Shown here: piece after piece, positions 8,626-18,136 of the stretch
Numbering within the stretch: position 1 is the stretch's first letter
How the letters are laid out: each line of letters opens with the position of its first letter
Assembly (NCBI GenBank): GCA_017550535.1
Contig: JAFZOS010000101.1
Location: forward strand, 1 to 64,000
Source of the DNA: Lachnospiraceae bacterium
Lineage (GTDB): Bacteria; Bacillota; Clostridia; Lachnospirales; Lachnospiraceae
DNA: 64,000 bases
Direction: 5' to 3'
Made by a program: the position numbers and the translations under genes
Notes under the pieces: model-generated
What the model was told of the DNA's origin: nothing
The model's database searches: none
The model's input: the letters and a program-made list of their open reading frames with translations, nothing else

Positions 8626-11600
8626 TGTTTCTCCTTATCGCTCATCATGATCGCCTCGGGAAGATGCTTCATTATCGTCCTCTCAAGGACTATGCCGTCA
8701 ACCGGCTTTAAAAGGTAGCCGTTAAAGCCCTTGGACCTGTAGAATTCCTCGCCGCCTGCTGCCGAATTGGCCGTCATCGCATATACCGGAAGGTCGGGAT
8801 AATTCTCCCTTATGCGCTCGATCGTTTCGATACCGTCCATTCCCGGCATCATATGATCAAGGAACACTACGTTGAAGCTTCCGTATTTTATCTTCTCAAG
8901 GCATTCCTCACCGCTTGATGCAGTGGTCACAAATATCTTCGTGGGCTTAAGAAGTCCCTTTGCGACAGTTAAGCACATCGGATTGTCGTCAACGATCAGC
9001 ACGTCGGCATCGGGTGCCACAAACTGCGGAACGTACGGTCCCGAATAGTCGGAATCCTCATCCTCGGTAAACCTGCCTATGCCGATCGGATCGATGACCT
9101 TCTGGTCAACGGTTATGAAGAATTCGGAACCCTCGCCGTACTGACTCTCACACCATATCTTACCTCCCATAAACTCAATGAAACGGCGTGATATGTCAAG
9201 TCCCAGTCCCGTTCCCTTTACGGAGCTGTTTTTTTCCTCGTCAAGACGCTCGTAAGCATTGAAAAGCTTGTCCATATCCTCGGGCTTTATGCCGATCCCG
9301 GTATCCTTGACGGAGATCTTAAGCTCACAGGTATCATCCTTTACCTCACCGACTGAGACCTTCAGGGTAAATCCGCCGTATTCCGTGTATTTAACGGCAT
9401 TTGTTAAAAGGTTAAGTACCACCTGCTTTATCTTTTCGCTGTCACCCAAAAGGCGCGTCGGAAGCGACTCATCTATCTGTGTATCAAACATAAGGTCCTT
9501 CTCATGGCTGCGGATCCTTATCATTGAGGTTATCGATCTTAAAAATTCGACGGTATCGTATTCCTGCTCGATAAGGTGCATCTTGCCTGATTCTATCTTG
9601 GACATGTCAAGCAGGTCGTTTATGAGTCCCAAAAGGGATTCGGAAGCGCTTTTTATATTGCGCGCATATCCTGCCACCTGCGAATGGTACTGCTTCGGAA
9701 CATCCTTCGGATCCTCGCGCAGGATCATCTCATCCATTCCCATGATCGTGCTTATCGGGGTCCTTATCTCATGCGACATATTGGCAAGGAAGCTTGACTT
9801 GGCCTTGTTGGCCTGCTCCGCCTCCTCCTTGGCAAGCCTTATCTCCTCATACTGCCTGCGGATGACCGTACCCGTCATTATGCGCCATACGATAAGCCCC
9901 GCGGCAAGTGCGAACAGTGCAAGCAGGATGATCCTTACGGTCATAAGCTCGAAGATCTGCGGCTTCTTTTCGATGTTAAATTTATCATCCTGGAACACTT
10001 CACCGGTGGTACCGTCTATAACCTCGATATGGAGGGTATAATTGCCATAAGCAAGGCCGGTGTATTCAAGCGGCTTTATATCGCTTAACATTGTGGTGAT
10101 ACCCGGATCCTGCGTGCCTTCAAGGTACACATGCACGGTAGGATTCGTAAGCGTATAATCAAGGATCGCCGGTGTTATCTGAATACGTCCCATGACCGCA
10201 GGAATGACATATTTTCCGTCCGCATCGGGCAGGACGGGAGTATCATTGCATGTGACCGAACGTACATCGGTCAGTATTGCATCGGTATGCTCGAAATAGT
10301 GCTCGATGTTAACACAGCTCACACCGCTCCTTCCCGAGATATACAGGTTTCCTTCGTTATCAAGCTCGGAATAGGCATTTGCGGTCGGTGCGCAGGGCAG
10401 GCCGTTTGCTATCGTATACAGCCTGTAGTCTTTGATCGTGTCATCTATCGCATCCTGTGCCTTTACGACGAACACACCGTAGGATGATAATATCCACAGA
10501 TGCTCGTTGCTGTCGTAATAAACATCGAAATTGTTGTTATAAGGGAAGGAAATGACCCTGGTTATGATACCGCTCCTTATGTATTCGACGGAGTTTGATG
10601 TGATCAGCCAGTACACTCCCCTTGCGGGATCCTTTTTGATCCGCAGGATAACGTCACTCGTAAGCCCGTCATCACGCCCGAGCTTTTTAATGCCGGAATC
10701 ATCTATGACATAGATCCCGCCGCCGTCGGTACCTGCATAGATCTGTCCCCCATCGCCTTCCTCAACCGTAAGGAATATCGTGTTTTCAATGCCGGAAGAC
10801 TCATCAACGCATTTAATGATGCTCCCGTCCTTTATGACCGCAAGTCCGCCGTTCGTACCGACAAGTATGGAGCCGTCCGATGCCACGGTGGTGCAGCGGA
10901 TCTCATCGCTGGGCATACCGTTTGCGGTGGTAAAGCTTGTTTTCGTACCGTCCTTTTTAACGCATATAAGTCCGGCGCCTTCGGTATAGGTGGATATCCA
11001 CAGGCTGTCATCCTTATCCCTTGATATGCACCTTATCCTTATATCCTTAAGTTCCTCAGTCAGATCGTTTTCAACCTGTTTAAAGTTTTCGTCAAGGATC
11101 TTAAGTCCCTTATCAGTCCCCACATACAAAAGTCCGCCGCACAGGCAGGTGCTGTTTACCACATCTCCGGTAAACCCGGCTTCCTCGGAAATATCCCTGA
11201 AGTTATCGGTAACGACCTTCATCACTCCCTGCCTGGAGGATGCCGCCCATAAATTCCCCTGATAATCGGCCGTCATCATCTCGATCGAATTATCCATAGG
11301 TACATTTGTAAGAACGTTATAGCCCTTCTGTTCGTCAAGATATCCCATCGTGACGGAAGAAAGTACCCATATCCTGCCGCAGGCCTTTGTTATCCATTTG
11401 ATGTCCTCGGCAGGGGAAACGTCGATGGTCCGAAGGCTTCCGGCAGAATCACTGAGAACACCGTAGTATATCTTATTTTCCGCGGTCCCAAGATATACCA
11501 TCCCAACTTCCGAAGGATCGGCATAGACAGTGGTTATCTTTCCGGTCCCCAGTTCATCGCTGCTAAAGCATTCGGTCACCGCACCCGATTCTATCGAGAA

Positions 11601-12293
11601 TACGGCTCCGTCCCTGGTATTCCCGTACACAGTCCCTTCGCCGTCGGAAACAAGGCGGATTATGTTTTTATTGTTTAAACGTTCATCATCAAGAATCTTT
11701 AGATTGCCTTCCCTGTCCACATAGGAAACGCCGTCTGTGGAGCCCATGTATATCGTACCGTCCCCGCCTTCCGCGAAGGTCCTCATCGACGATGATAAAA
11801 GTCCCTCCTTGTATGTATAGCGTACGGTCTCGTTGCCATCAAGCATCACAACACCGTTATCGTTCGTGCCGACCCATATCCTTCCGGTACTGTCCTCGAA
11901 TATTACCCTGCCGCTCGTAAGACCGTTCGAAGCATCAAGCCTTTCGAAAGTCGTACCGTCATAGCGGATGATGCCGCTGTAGCCGCCTATCCATATATAT
12001 CCCTTCCTTGATGCGAGGATATAATTGGCATCCGAAGTGGGCAGTCCGTTTGTAGCATCGTACATCTTGGCCGTGTATCCGACGTTCTTAAGCTGCCCTG
12101 TGACCGCATAGCCGCCGCCGTTTCGTATGTCGCTTATGGCTGCCGCCGCATGCTCGCCCTCCACGGTATCGGGGCCCGCTTCCGCAGGGGCGTTACCCGA
12201 TGCAAGAGCCTCTCCCGCACACGACAACAGCACCGTAAGCGCAAGCACCGGTGCCAGTAAACATTTCATATATCGAATGACCTTGTTACGCAT
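8622..12293 (-). CDS. Hybrid two-component sensor with beta-propeller input domain and C-terminal receiver
   Basis: 1223 residues. A signal sequence (about 1-31) contains LLSC, a weak lipobox, so a lipidated N terminus is possible. Residues 50-700 hold many Reg_prop blades ('GLPTSDANYILASRKGYIWI', 'GRIWVGTNDNGV' and others), followed by a Y_Y_Y-type domain (about 710-780) and one span (about 781-803). A HisKA domain follows (phospho-His about 840 in 'SHEIRTPIST'), then HATPase ('NLLTNAVKYT', 'DTGIGI', 'GTGLGLDI') and a receiver domain with Asp about 1144 in 'DHMMPGMDG' and Lys in 'LLKP'. This is the layout of the Bacteroides glycan-sensing HTCS proteins but without the AraC output domain. It probably senses an external saccharide. 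The partner regulator is not adjacent. Confidence 0.93.
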   Translation of the reverse strand: MRNKVIRYMKCLLAPVLALTVLLSCAGEALASGNAPAEAGPDTVEGEHAAAAISDIRNGGGYAVTGQLKNVGYTAKMYDATNGLPTSDANYILASRKGYIWIGGYSGIIRYDGTTFERLDASNGLTSGRVIFEDSTGRIWVGTNDNGVVMLDGNETVRYTYKEGLLSSSMRTFAEGGDGTIYMGSTDGVSYVDREGNLKILDDERLNNKNIIRLVSDGEGTVYGNTRDGAVFSIESGAVTECFSSDELGTGKITTVYADPSEVGMVYLGTAENKIYYGVLSDSAGSLRTIDVSPAEDIKWITKACGRIWVLSSVTMGYLDEQKGYNVLTNVPMDNSIEMMTADYQGNLWAASSRQGVMKVVTDNFRDISEEAGFTGDVVNSTCLCGGLLYVGTDKGLKILDENFKQVENDLTEELKDIRIRCISRDKDDSLWISTYTEGAGLICVKKDGTKTSFTTANGMPSDEIRCTTVASDGSILVGTNGGLAVIKDGSIIKCVDESSGIENTIFLTVEEGDGGQIYAGTDGGGIYVIDDSGIKKLGRDDGLTSDVILRIKKDPARGVYWLITSNSVEYIRSGIITRVISFPYNNNFDVYYDSNEHLWILSSYGVFVVKAQDAIDDTIKDYRLYTIANGLPCAPTANAYSELDNEGNLYISGRSGVSCVNIEHYFEHTDAILTDVRSVTCNDTPVLPDADGKYVIPAVMGRIQITPAILDYTLTNPTVHVYLEGTQDPGITTMLSDIKPLEYTGLAYGNYTLHIEVIDGTTGEVFQDDKFNIEKKPQIFELMTVRIILLALFALAAGLIVWRIMTGTVIRRQYEEIRLAKEEAEQANKAKSSFLANMSHEIRTPISTIMGMDEMILREDPKDVPKQYHSQVAGYARNIKSASESLLGLINDLLDMSKIESGKMHLIEQEYDTVEFLRSITSMIRIRSHEKDLMFDTQIDESLPTRLLGDSEKIKQVVLNLLTNAVKYTEYGGFTLKVSVGEVKDDTCELKISVKDTGIGIKPEDMDKLFNAYERLDEEKNSSVKGTGLGLDISRRFIEFMGGKIWCESQYGEGSEFFITVDQKVIDPIGIGRFTEDEDSDYSGPYVPQFVAPDADVLIVDDNPMCLTVAKGLLKPTKIFVTTASSGEECLEKIKYGSFNVVFLDHMMPGMDGIETIERIRENYPDLPVYAMTANSAAGGEEFYRSKGFNGYLLKPVDGIVLERTIMKHLPEAIMMSDKEKQ

Positions 12294-12311
12294 TTTTACG
12301 CAACACCTCCA

Positions 12312-14468
12312 TCAATGTTCGAAGTGATCCTCTTCATGATACTTCTTAAGAATGTATTTTACCTCGGGAAGCGCTTCCATGAACACCTCGACGCACTTGG
12401 GATCGAACTGTGAACCCGAACCCTCGGTTATTATATCAAGCGCCTTCTGCAACGGGAACGCAGGCTTATATACACGGGGCGATGCCAATGCGTCAAATAC
12501 ATCCGCCACAGCCATGATACGTGCGGAAAGCGGGATCACCTCACCCTTTAATCCTTCCGGATAACCCTTTCCGTCCCAGCGCTCATGATGATATCCTGCC
12601 ATGTTCCTTGCTTCCTTTAGGTAGTTCTCACCCTTTACCGTGCTGATCGCATTCTCGATGATCTTCTTACCGGCGCTGGTGTGAGTCTTCATTATCGCGA
12701 ATTCCTCGTCCGTAAGCTTGCCCGGCTTATTAAGTATCGCATCGGGAATATGTATCTTACCGACATCATGCAGCGGAGCCGACATTACGACGTCCGACAT
12801 GTACTTTTCGGAAAGCTTGTCCGCATAGTAGCCCTTCCTTTTAAGCCCCTCGAGGATTATCTTTACGTAAGCGGCGGTTTTCTGTACATGGGCACCCGTA
12901 TCGGAGTCACGGTTTTCCACCATGTCCGCCATCGTGATTATAAGTCCGTTCTGCATCTGGGCCGTGGCATCGGCAAAATGGCGTATATCCCTTATCTGTT
13001 CGGCCATGCCCGAAGCCATGCTCGTGATGGTGCGGTAAAGCTCCTCGACCTCATCACCGGTCCTTATATCGAGTCCTTTTATGCGCTTAACGTCCTTGTC
13101 AAGCTCCTCCTGATTCTCATTAGTTACGAAGGTATTTGCAAGCGCCGTCATGCTGCCGATGGGATATAAAAGGTAATACCTTGATATCCACAGGCCGTAT
13201 ACAAGCACGAGTACAAGGAATCCCGAGAATATGAGCAGCACCCTTAAGGTAAAATCACGCATATAGTCACTGATATACGTCATCGACGCATCCGCTCCGG
13301 CATAAGCCACGCACCGGCCCGCGGAATTGTATATCGGTTCGTATGCCGTAAGGAAGTATCCGAATGTATCGTTATTCTCAAGCACGTCCATCTCCTCGCC
13401 GGCAAGCAGCGTAGGGATATAAGGCATGAATGACTGGTCAAACGCCTGAAACTTGCCTATGGTACCGTCCTTCTTAAATTCCTCGTCCGTATCAAATACG
13501 GTACGGCAGCCGTCCTTGTCTATCCTGTACACATACAGGTACTGGATACCCGGAACACTGCTCCTTATCTGATCGAGCATCTTTGCCGTGTACTGGTAAT
13601 CCGTGCCGTTATAGATCGCCGGATCCGCTCCGCTCCCTATATACTCATCGATCATTTCGGCATTGACCACATCCCTTGCAAACTTTGCGGCCTTTGTTGC
13701 ATTCTCCCTGTATTCATCCTTCATCTTCCCGAAATACAAAGAAATGCTCGAATAAGCCATGACAAATGCGATCATCACGGATGCGAGCATAAGCATGAGA
13801 GTCAGCCTGCGGTTAAGGGAATGTTTCCCGTATTTCATGCGCTTTAAGGCCTTTATCTTATCGTCGGCGAGCGGTTTCTGTTTCCAGCCGCTGTTTTTAA
13901 GCTCGTTAGATAAGCCTGCCGGGAGATACTTAAGGATCAGTATCGCGGCACCCGTCGCAAGACCCTTGTCCACAATATTAAGGCCTGTGTTTACCACTGT
14001 TGAACAGATAAAGAACGGGATATGGGTATGTACCGAAAGGAACTCGGATACATCATAGACATCCTTAAACTGCGGGCCGCCAAACAGAAGCCACTGAAAC
14101 GCCGTTCCCGGTATGCCGCCGTAAAGCGCGAAGATAAGGATCAAAAGGGGTATCTTTTTTTTGTTGACAGTCCTGCCGTTACCCGTAAACCGGACCGTTG
14201 TCACCGCTATAAGTATGTTTATTATCGTAAAATATATGGCATGAGAATTGAAAAAGCTGCACAGCACGTTGGTCACAACGGCAGTCAGTATGCCCGGAAG
14301 GAGCCCTCCCAGTGCCGATACGACGATCGTACCGATCGTATCACAATAGAGCGGCATATTGAAATGATCCGAAAGAAACGCGAGCACAACATTTAATGCT
14401 ATTCCGGCAACGATCACTCCTATGCGCCGCGCTGTTGCTTTATCTATCTGATCACGATCGAGCATCAC
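12312..14468 (-). CDS. Membrane HD-GYP phosphodiesterase with sensor domain
   Basis: 718 residues starting at GTG 14468 or ATG 14465; GGAGG lies about 7-10 bases upstream. An N-terminal block of five to six spans (about 15-190) looks like an S-component/5TM-type sensor module. A further span (about 222-245), an extracellular Cache-like segment (about 250-400), a span (about 408-432) and a HAMP-like linker follow. The C-terminal HD-GYP domain (about 520-705) keeps 'HDVGKIHIPD' (HD about 566) and 'HHERWDGKGYP' (about 626). Intact residues predict c-di-GMP hydrolysis. It is the first gene of the run ending with the Na+ symporter, 18 bases before the hybrid sensor gene, which suggests c-di-GMP and glycan sensing are wired together. 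Confidence 0.92.
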   Translation of the reverse strand: MMLDRDQIDKATARRIGVIVAGIALNVVLAFLSDHFNMPLYCDTIGTIVVSALGGLLPGILTAVVTNVLCSFFNSHAIYFTIINILIAVTTVRFTGNGRTVNKKKIPLLILIFALYGGIPGTAFQWLLFGGPQFKDVYDVSEFLSVHTHIPFFICSTVVNTGLNIVDKGLATGAAILILKYLPAGLSNELKNSGWKQKPLADDKIKALKRMKYGKHSLNRRLTLMLMLASVMIAFVMAYSSISLYFGKMKDEYRENATKAAKFARDVVNAEMIDEYIGSGADPAIYNGTDYQYTAKMLDQIRSSVPGIQYLYVYRIDKDGCRTVFDTDEEFKKDGTIGKFQAFDQSFMPYIPTLLAGEEMDVLENNDTFGYFLTAYEPIYNSAGRCVAYAGADASMTYISDYMRDFTLRVLLIFSGFLVLVLVYGLWISRYYLLYPIGSMTALANTFVTNENQEELDKDVKRIKGLDIRTGDEVEELYRTITSMASGMAEQIRDIRHFADATAQMQNGLIITMADMVENRDSDTGAHVQKTAAYVKIILEGLKRKGYYADKLSEKYMSDVVMSAPLHDVGKIHIPDAILNKPGKLTDEEFAIMKTHTSAGKKIIENAISTVKGENYLKEARNMAGYHHERWDGKGYPEGLKGEVIPLSARIMAVADVFDALASPRVYKPAFPLQKALDIITEGSGSQFDPKCVEVFMEALPEVKYILKKYHEEDHFEH

Positions 14469-14507
14469 TTAAAATCCTCCACATGCCGTACAACAGTATT
14501 ACATTTT

Positions 14508-14516
14508 ATTATATCA
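14508..14516 (-). promoter_or_regulatory. Extended -10 promoter of the HD-GYP/envelope operon
   Basis: On the minus strand TGA-TATAAT forms an extended -10 in the 98-base gap upstream of the HD-GYP gene. No clear -35. It would drive the five-gene run down to 4547. Confidence 0.5.
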
Positions 14517-14566
14517 TAACCGATACTTTAAGCATACCCTAAATATCACGTTATCGACCGTATATG

Positions 14567-16942
14567 TTACCCGGTCGTCTGTATTATATGGCTGCCGCGC
14601 TCATCGGAAACCACCCTCAGTTTGTTCGGGATCCTTTCCTGCAGTATCGCGACGTGCGATATGATTCCTACCATGCCGTTGGCTTCCTGTATGCTGCCAA
14701 GCACATTCATCGCATCATCTATGGAATCATCGTCAAGCGAGCCGAAACCTTCGTCAATGAACAGCGCTTCCATGCTGATTCCGCTTTTTGCGGCCACGGT
14801 GGACATGCCTATGGACAAAGCAAGGGATACAAGGAATTTCTCACCGCCGGATAAGGTGCTTACGAACCTGCCGTCGTGTTCACCGCTTAAATTGTCAAAC
14901 ACTTTAAGCTCCAATCCCCTCTTGTTCGAGCCCTGTGCCTTATCGTCCGAACGGTACAGGCGGTACCTTCCCCCGTGAACCATCTCAAGCATCCTGTTTG
15001 CCGCGGCGACAACCGATGAAAACATGATGCCGAGCACATATCGCTGAAGTCCCGTCCCCGAATCGCCGCGAAGGCGCTTTGCAAACGCATGATCCTGCTC
15101 GGCTGTTCGGATCCGTTCCTCAATATCCTTACCTTCTTTTTTAAGTGTCTTAAGCTTGTCTGAAAGCCTTTTTATGTCGTTTTCAAGAAGAACCCTGCTC
15201 TTGCCGTATTCTTCCTTTGCCTGTATGGCATGATCGATCGCATCATGGCATTTTTGTTCGTCGGGTTCGGCTTCTCCCTTAAGACCCTGCTTTGCCTCTT
15301 CCCGGGCCTTTTCGTATGCCTTGCCTGCGGCTTTGCTCTCGCCTTCTGCCGTTTCTATTGCGGCCAAAGCCCTGCCGTAGGCCTCCCTGCCCCTGCTTTC
15401 CCCGTCTTCAAGCCGCTTTTTCCTGTCCGCATAAGCCTTTATCTGTTTGTTAAGCCCGTCTATGCTATCGTTGAGTTCCTTAAGCGTCCCTATTCCCGGC
15501 ACAAGATTCTTTCGCATTGCATCCAGCACTGCCCCGGCTTCAAGCGCATCCGTATCCGCCTTAACTGCGTCAGAGAGCTTTTCATCAAGCACTGCCTTTG
15601 CCTTTTCCTGTTCAGAGACCTTATCCTGCAGGTCTTTGTATTTTTGATCCTCTTCCTCTTTTTTAGCGTCAACCTGCTCCCTGCTCACGCTGTCAGGTGA
15701 CTTTGGCGCTTTTTTAGGATGGTTGGTACTCCCGCATACCGGACAGGGGCTGCCGTCTTTAAGCTCTTCGGCGAGCTCGCCCGTTATGCCCGCAATGTAA
15801 GAATCAAGCAGCAGGGAATGCTTACTCTTAAGCGCCTCAAATTCGTCCTTTAGCTTTTTTATGAGCGGAGCAAAAGCATCGTAGCTCTTTTTTGCTTCAT
15901 CCGCAGCCTTTTTAAGATCTTTTGCTTTTTTACTGCGTAAGGCAAGCTCTTTTTCCGCTTTATCAATGCCCTCGTAATCACCGCGTTTTCCTTCGTACCG
16001 GATGACAAGGGCCTTATTGTTTTCATTGTCCGATTCCTTTTTTAAATGTTCTTTAAGTGCCGCTGCCGCCTCATCTGCGGCCTCTTTTATCTCCTGCGCG
16101 GCTTTTTTTGCCTTTTCCTCGTCATCTTTACGCTTTTCAAAAGCCTCCTTAAGCCCGTTTAAGTTCTTAATTACGGCAAGTATCTCCTGCTGTGATCTTA
16201 TATCCTTATCATAGTCATGCTTTTTGAATTCTTTTGTAAGGGCCTCCTCCTGCTCTTTAAGCCCGGCTATCTTTAATTCAAGCTGCCCCGTCGTTTCGCA
16301 CTGTTCCTCCGAAAGGCTCCTTATTATCCTGTCCCTTGTCTCCCTTAAGCTGTTCCTTCGCTCCTCGGCTTCCTCACAGAAGTATTCCGCGACGCGCTTC
16401 CACATCTCCTCGCCGAAGATGCTTGAAAGTATCTTTTCCTTTTCGTCCGAACCCGATGTGAGAAAACGCTCAAACTGTCCCTGCGGCAGCACTATGACCT
16501 GGCGGAACTGATTGTATGTAAGCCCTATTATCTCCTCGGCTTTTTCATTAAGCAGCTTTTCTTTGGGATTCTCAAACATCACGCGCCATACGCCGTCCTC
16601 ATCCTTTTTCATAAGGTTATATGAAGCAGACAGTTTAACGCGCTTTTTTTCAAGCCTGCGCTCAAATAAGTAGTATTCACCGTTATTCTCAAACTCAAAT
16701 TTCACAAAGGTGGGGGTATCATCATCCGCCCTCGTGCAGCGCATCGCCTCAAGGTCGTCCCTGCCGTTTCCGCTGCTCTTGCCGTAAAGCGCGAAGGTCA
16801 TGGCATCAAGGATCATGGTCTTGCCGATGCCCGTTTTTCCGCAGATAAGAAAAAGGCCCTGTAAAGCAACGACTTCAAAGTCGACTGTCTCTAATCCCGC
16901 ATATGGTCCGAATGCCTGAAACTCAACCTTTATCGGCCTCAT
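14567..16942 (-). CDS. sbcC: SbcC, ATPase subunit of the SbcCD exonuclease
   Basis: 791 residues, shorter than Escherichia coli SbcC (about 1050) mainly in the coiled coils. Walker A is 'CGKTGIGKT' (about 34-42), the signature motif is 'LSGGEKFLVSLALS', and Walker B is 'ALFIDEGFGSLD' near the C terminus. Long charged coiled coils flank a Rad50-type zinc hook 'CPVC' at about residue 399, almost exactly central as expected. With SbcD it forms an ATP-driven nuclease that cleaves hairpins and blocked DNA ends in the cytoplasm. Its ATG overlaps the stop of sbcD by 4 bases, the usual coupled arrangement. Confidence 0.95.
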   Translation of the reverse strand: MRPIKVEFQAFGPYAGLETVDFEVVALQGLFLICGKTGIGKTMILDAMTFALYGKSSGNGRDDLEAMRCTRADDDTPTFVKFEFENNGEYYLFERRLEKKRVKLSASYNLMKKDEDGVWRVMFENPKEKLLNEKAEEIIGLTYNQFRQVIVLPQGQFERFLTSGSDEKEKILSSIFGEEMWKRVAEYFCEEAEERRNSLRETRDRIIRSLSEEQCETTGQLELKIAGLKEQEEALTKEFKKHDYDKDIRSQQEILAVIKNLNGLKEAFEKRKDDEEKAKKAAQEIKEAADEAAAALKEHLKKESDNENNKALVIRYEGKRGDYEGIDKAEKELALRSKKAKDLKKAADEAKKSYDAFAPLIKKLKDEFEALKSKHSLLLDSYIAGITGELAEELKDGSPCPVCGSTNHPKKAPKSPDSVSREQVDAKKEEEDQKYKDLQDKVSEQEKAKAVLDEKLSDAVKADTDALEAGAVLDAMRKNLVPGIGTLKELNDSIDGLNKQIKAYADRKKRLEDGESRGREAYGRALAAIETAEGESKAAGKAYEKAREEAKQGLKGEAEPDEQKCHDAIDHAIQAKEEYGKSRVLLENDIKRLSDKLKTLKKEGKDIEERIRTAEQDHAFAKRLRGDSGTGLQRYVLGIMFSSVVAAANRMLEMVHGGRYRLYRSDDKAQGSNKRGLELKVFDNLSGEHDGRFVSTLSGGEKFLVSLALSIGMSTVAAKSGISMEALFIDEGFGSLDDDSIDDAMNVLGSIQEANGMVGIISHVAILQERIPNKLRVVSDERGSHIIQTTG

Positions 16943-18114
16943 TCTCCGCTCACCTCCCTGCTGTATCTGTCAAGGGCAGCCTTAAACAGGCCCTTTAGGT
17001 GTTCATCCGGGGCTTCCTGCATTATATCCTTACAGTAGCGGTCAAATATGGCCTCGGGATCGGATGATTCTTCCTCAAATTCCTCAACCGTCATGGTTAT
17101 CGCTGCATCTTCCTTTTCGAAGCTTTTGCCTGTTATCTCAAGGAGGTTCTTAAACTTATCCCTAAACGCCGCCATGGCTTCAAGCCCCACATAACTGTCG
17201 GTTACGTTAAGGTGTACGTAAGCATCAAGCGTCTCATCGTCAAAGGCACCGTTTTTAAGCTCATCAAAGGTCCCTGTAAGAGTCACGCGCTTATGGAGCT
17301 GGGGAATGGGGACCGTTTTAATATCCATGCCGGCTGTATCTATTATGGTGACGCTTTTTACCTGGCTCTCCTCCCTGCCGAATGAATAGATAACGGGGGA
17401 GCCCGAATACCTTATCTTAGTACATGTGCTGGTATCGGTGCTTTTGGGGGCGGTCACATCCTGCGGACCGTGGAGGTGCCCGAGAGCGACGTAATCAAAG
17501 CCCTCAAATACCGAAGAATCGATCATCGCGGCCTTTCCTACTTCGGCCGAGCGGTCGCTTGTCGAGGTCTGAGCGTTCGTTATGAAAGCGTGGGCAACGA
17601 GGATGTTTGTGTGATTCTTATTTAAATGCTCCCTGAATTTTGAAAGGACGAGCATATAGGCGTCGTTTAGTGAGCCTATCCCGTCAGCTTCCTCGGGGTA
17701 GAGCGACTTAACCTTATCGGTTGATATCCATGGTAAAAGATAAATGTCAGTGTCACCGGCGCTTACCGGCCGTATATCCCCGGTAAAGCTGCCGGAAATA
17801 TACAGTCCGCTGTTTTCAAGGAGGCAGCTTAACTGCGAAAGCCGCTCCGCGCCGTCATGATTGCCCGCTATCATATAAACGGGTATCTTAAGATCTGTAC
17901 AGATATATGTTATGACTTCGTCATAGATTTGTATGGCTTCGGAGGATGCGATGCTCTTATCAAACACGTCACCTGACAAAAGGATACCGTCAACCTGCTC
18001 ATCCGTTGCTATGCGGCAGATCTTATCAATGGCATATCTTTGATCGGCGGCATAGGACCTGCCCCCCGGAAGGGGCATTCCAAGATGCCAGTCAGATGTA
18101 TGCAGAAATTTCAT
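16939..18114 (-). CDS. sbcD: SbcD, nuclease subunit of the SbcCD exonuclease
   Basis: 391 residues. The Mre11-type metallophosphoesterase motifs are complete: 'DWHLG' (about 8), 'LSGDVFD' (about 46), 'IAGNHDG' (about 95), 'LVAHAF' and 'ALGHLHG'. The C-terminal part after residue 270 is the capping and SbcC-binding region. GGAGG lies 5 bases before the ATG. It sits 22 bases downstream of the AGCS symporter gene and is translationally coupled to sbcC. Confidence 0.95.
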   Translation of the reverse strand: MKFLHTSDWHLGMPLPGGRSYAADQRYAIDKICRIATDEQVDGILLSGDVFDKSIASSEAIQIYDEVITYICTDLKIPVYMIAGNHDGAERLSQLSCLLENSGLYISGSFTGDIRPVSAGDTDIYLLPWISTDKVKSLYPEEADGIGSLNDAYMLVLSKFREHLNKNHTNILVAHAFITNAQTSTSDRSAEVGKAAMIDSSVFEGFDYVALGHLHGPQDVTAPKSTDTSTCTKIRYSGSPVIYSFGREESQVKSVTIIDTAGMDIKTVPIPQLHKRVTLTGTFDELKNGAFDDETLDAYVHLNVTDSYVGLEAMAAFRDKFKNLLEITGKSFEKEDAAITMTVEEFEEESSDPEAIFDRYCKDIMQEAPDEHLKGLFKAALDRYSREVSGE

Positions 18115-18136
18115 CTGCTCCTCCGTTTATTTTATA

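Noticed and set aside
9259..10041. 260-residue plus-strand ORF within the hybrid sensor gene
   Set aside because: It is the reverse frame of a complete histidine kinase core with all motifs and has no RBS or family resemblance.
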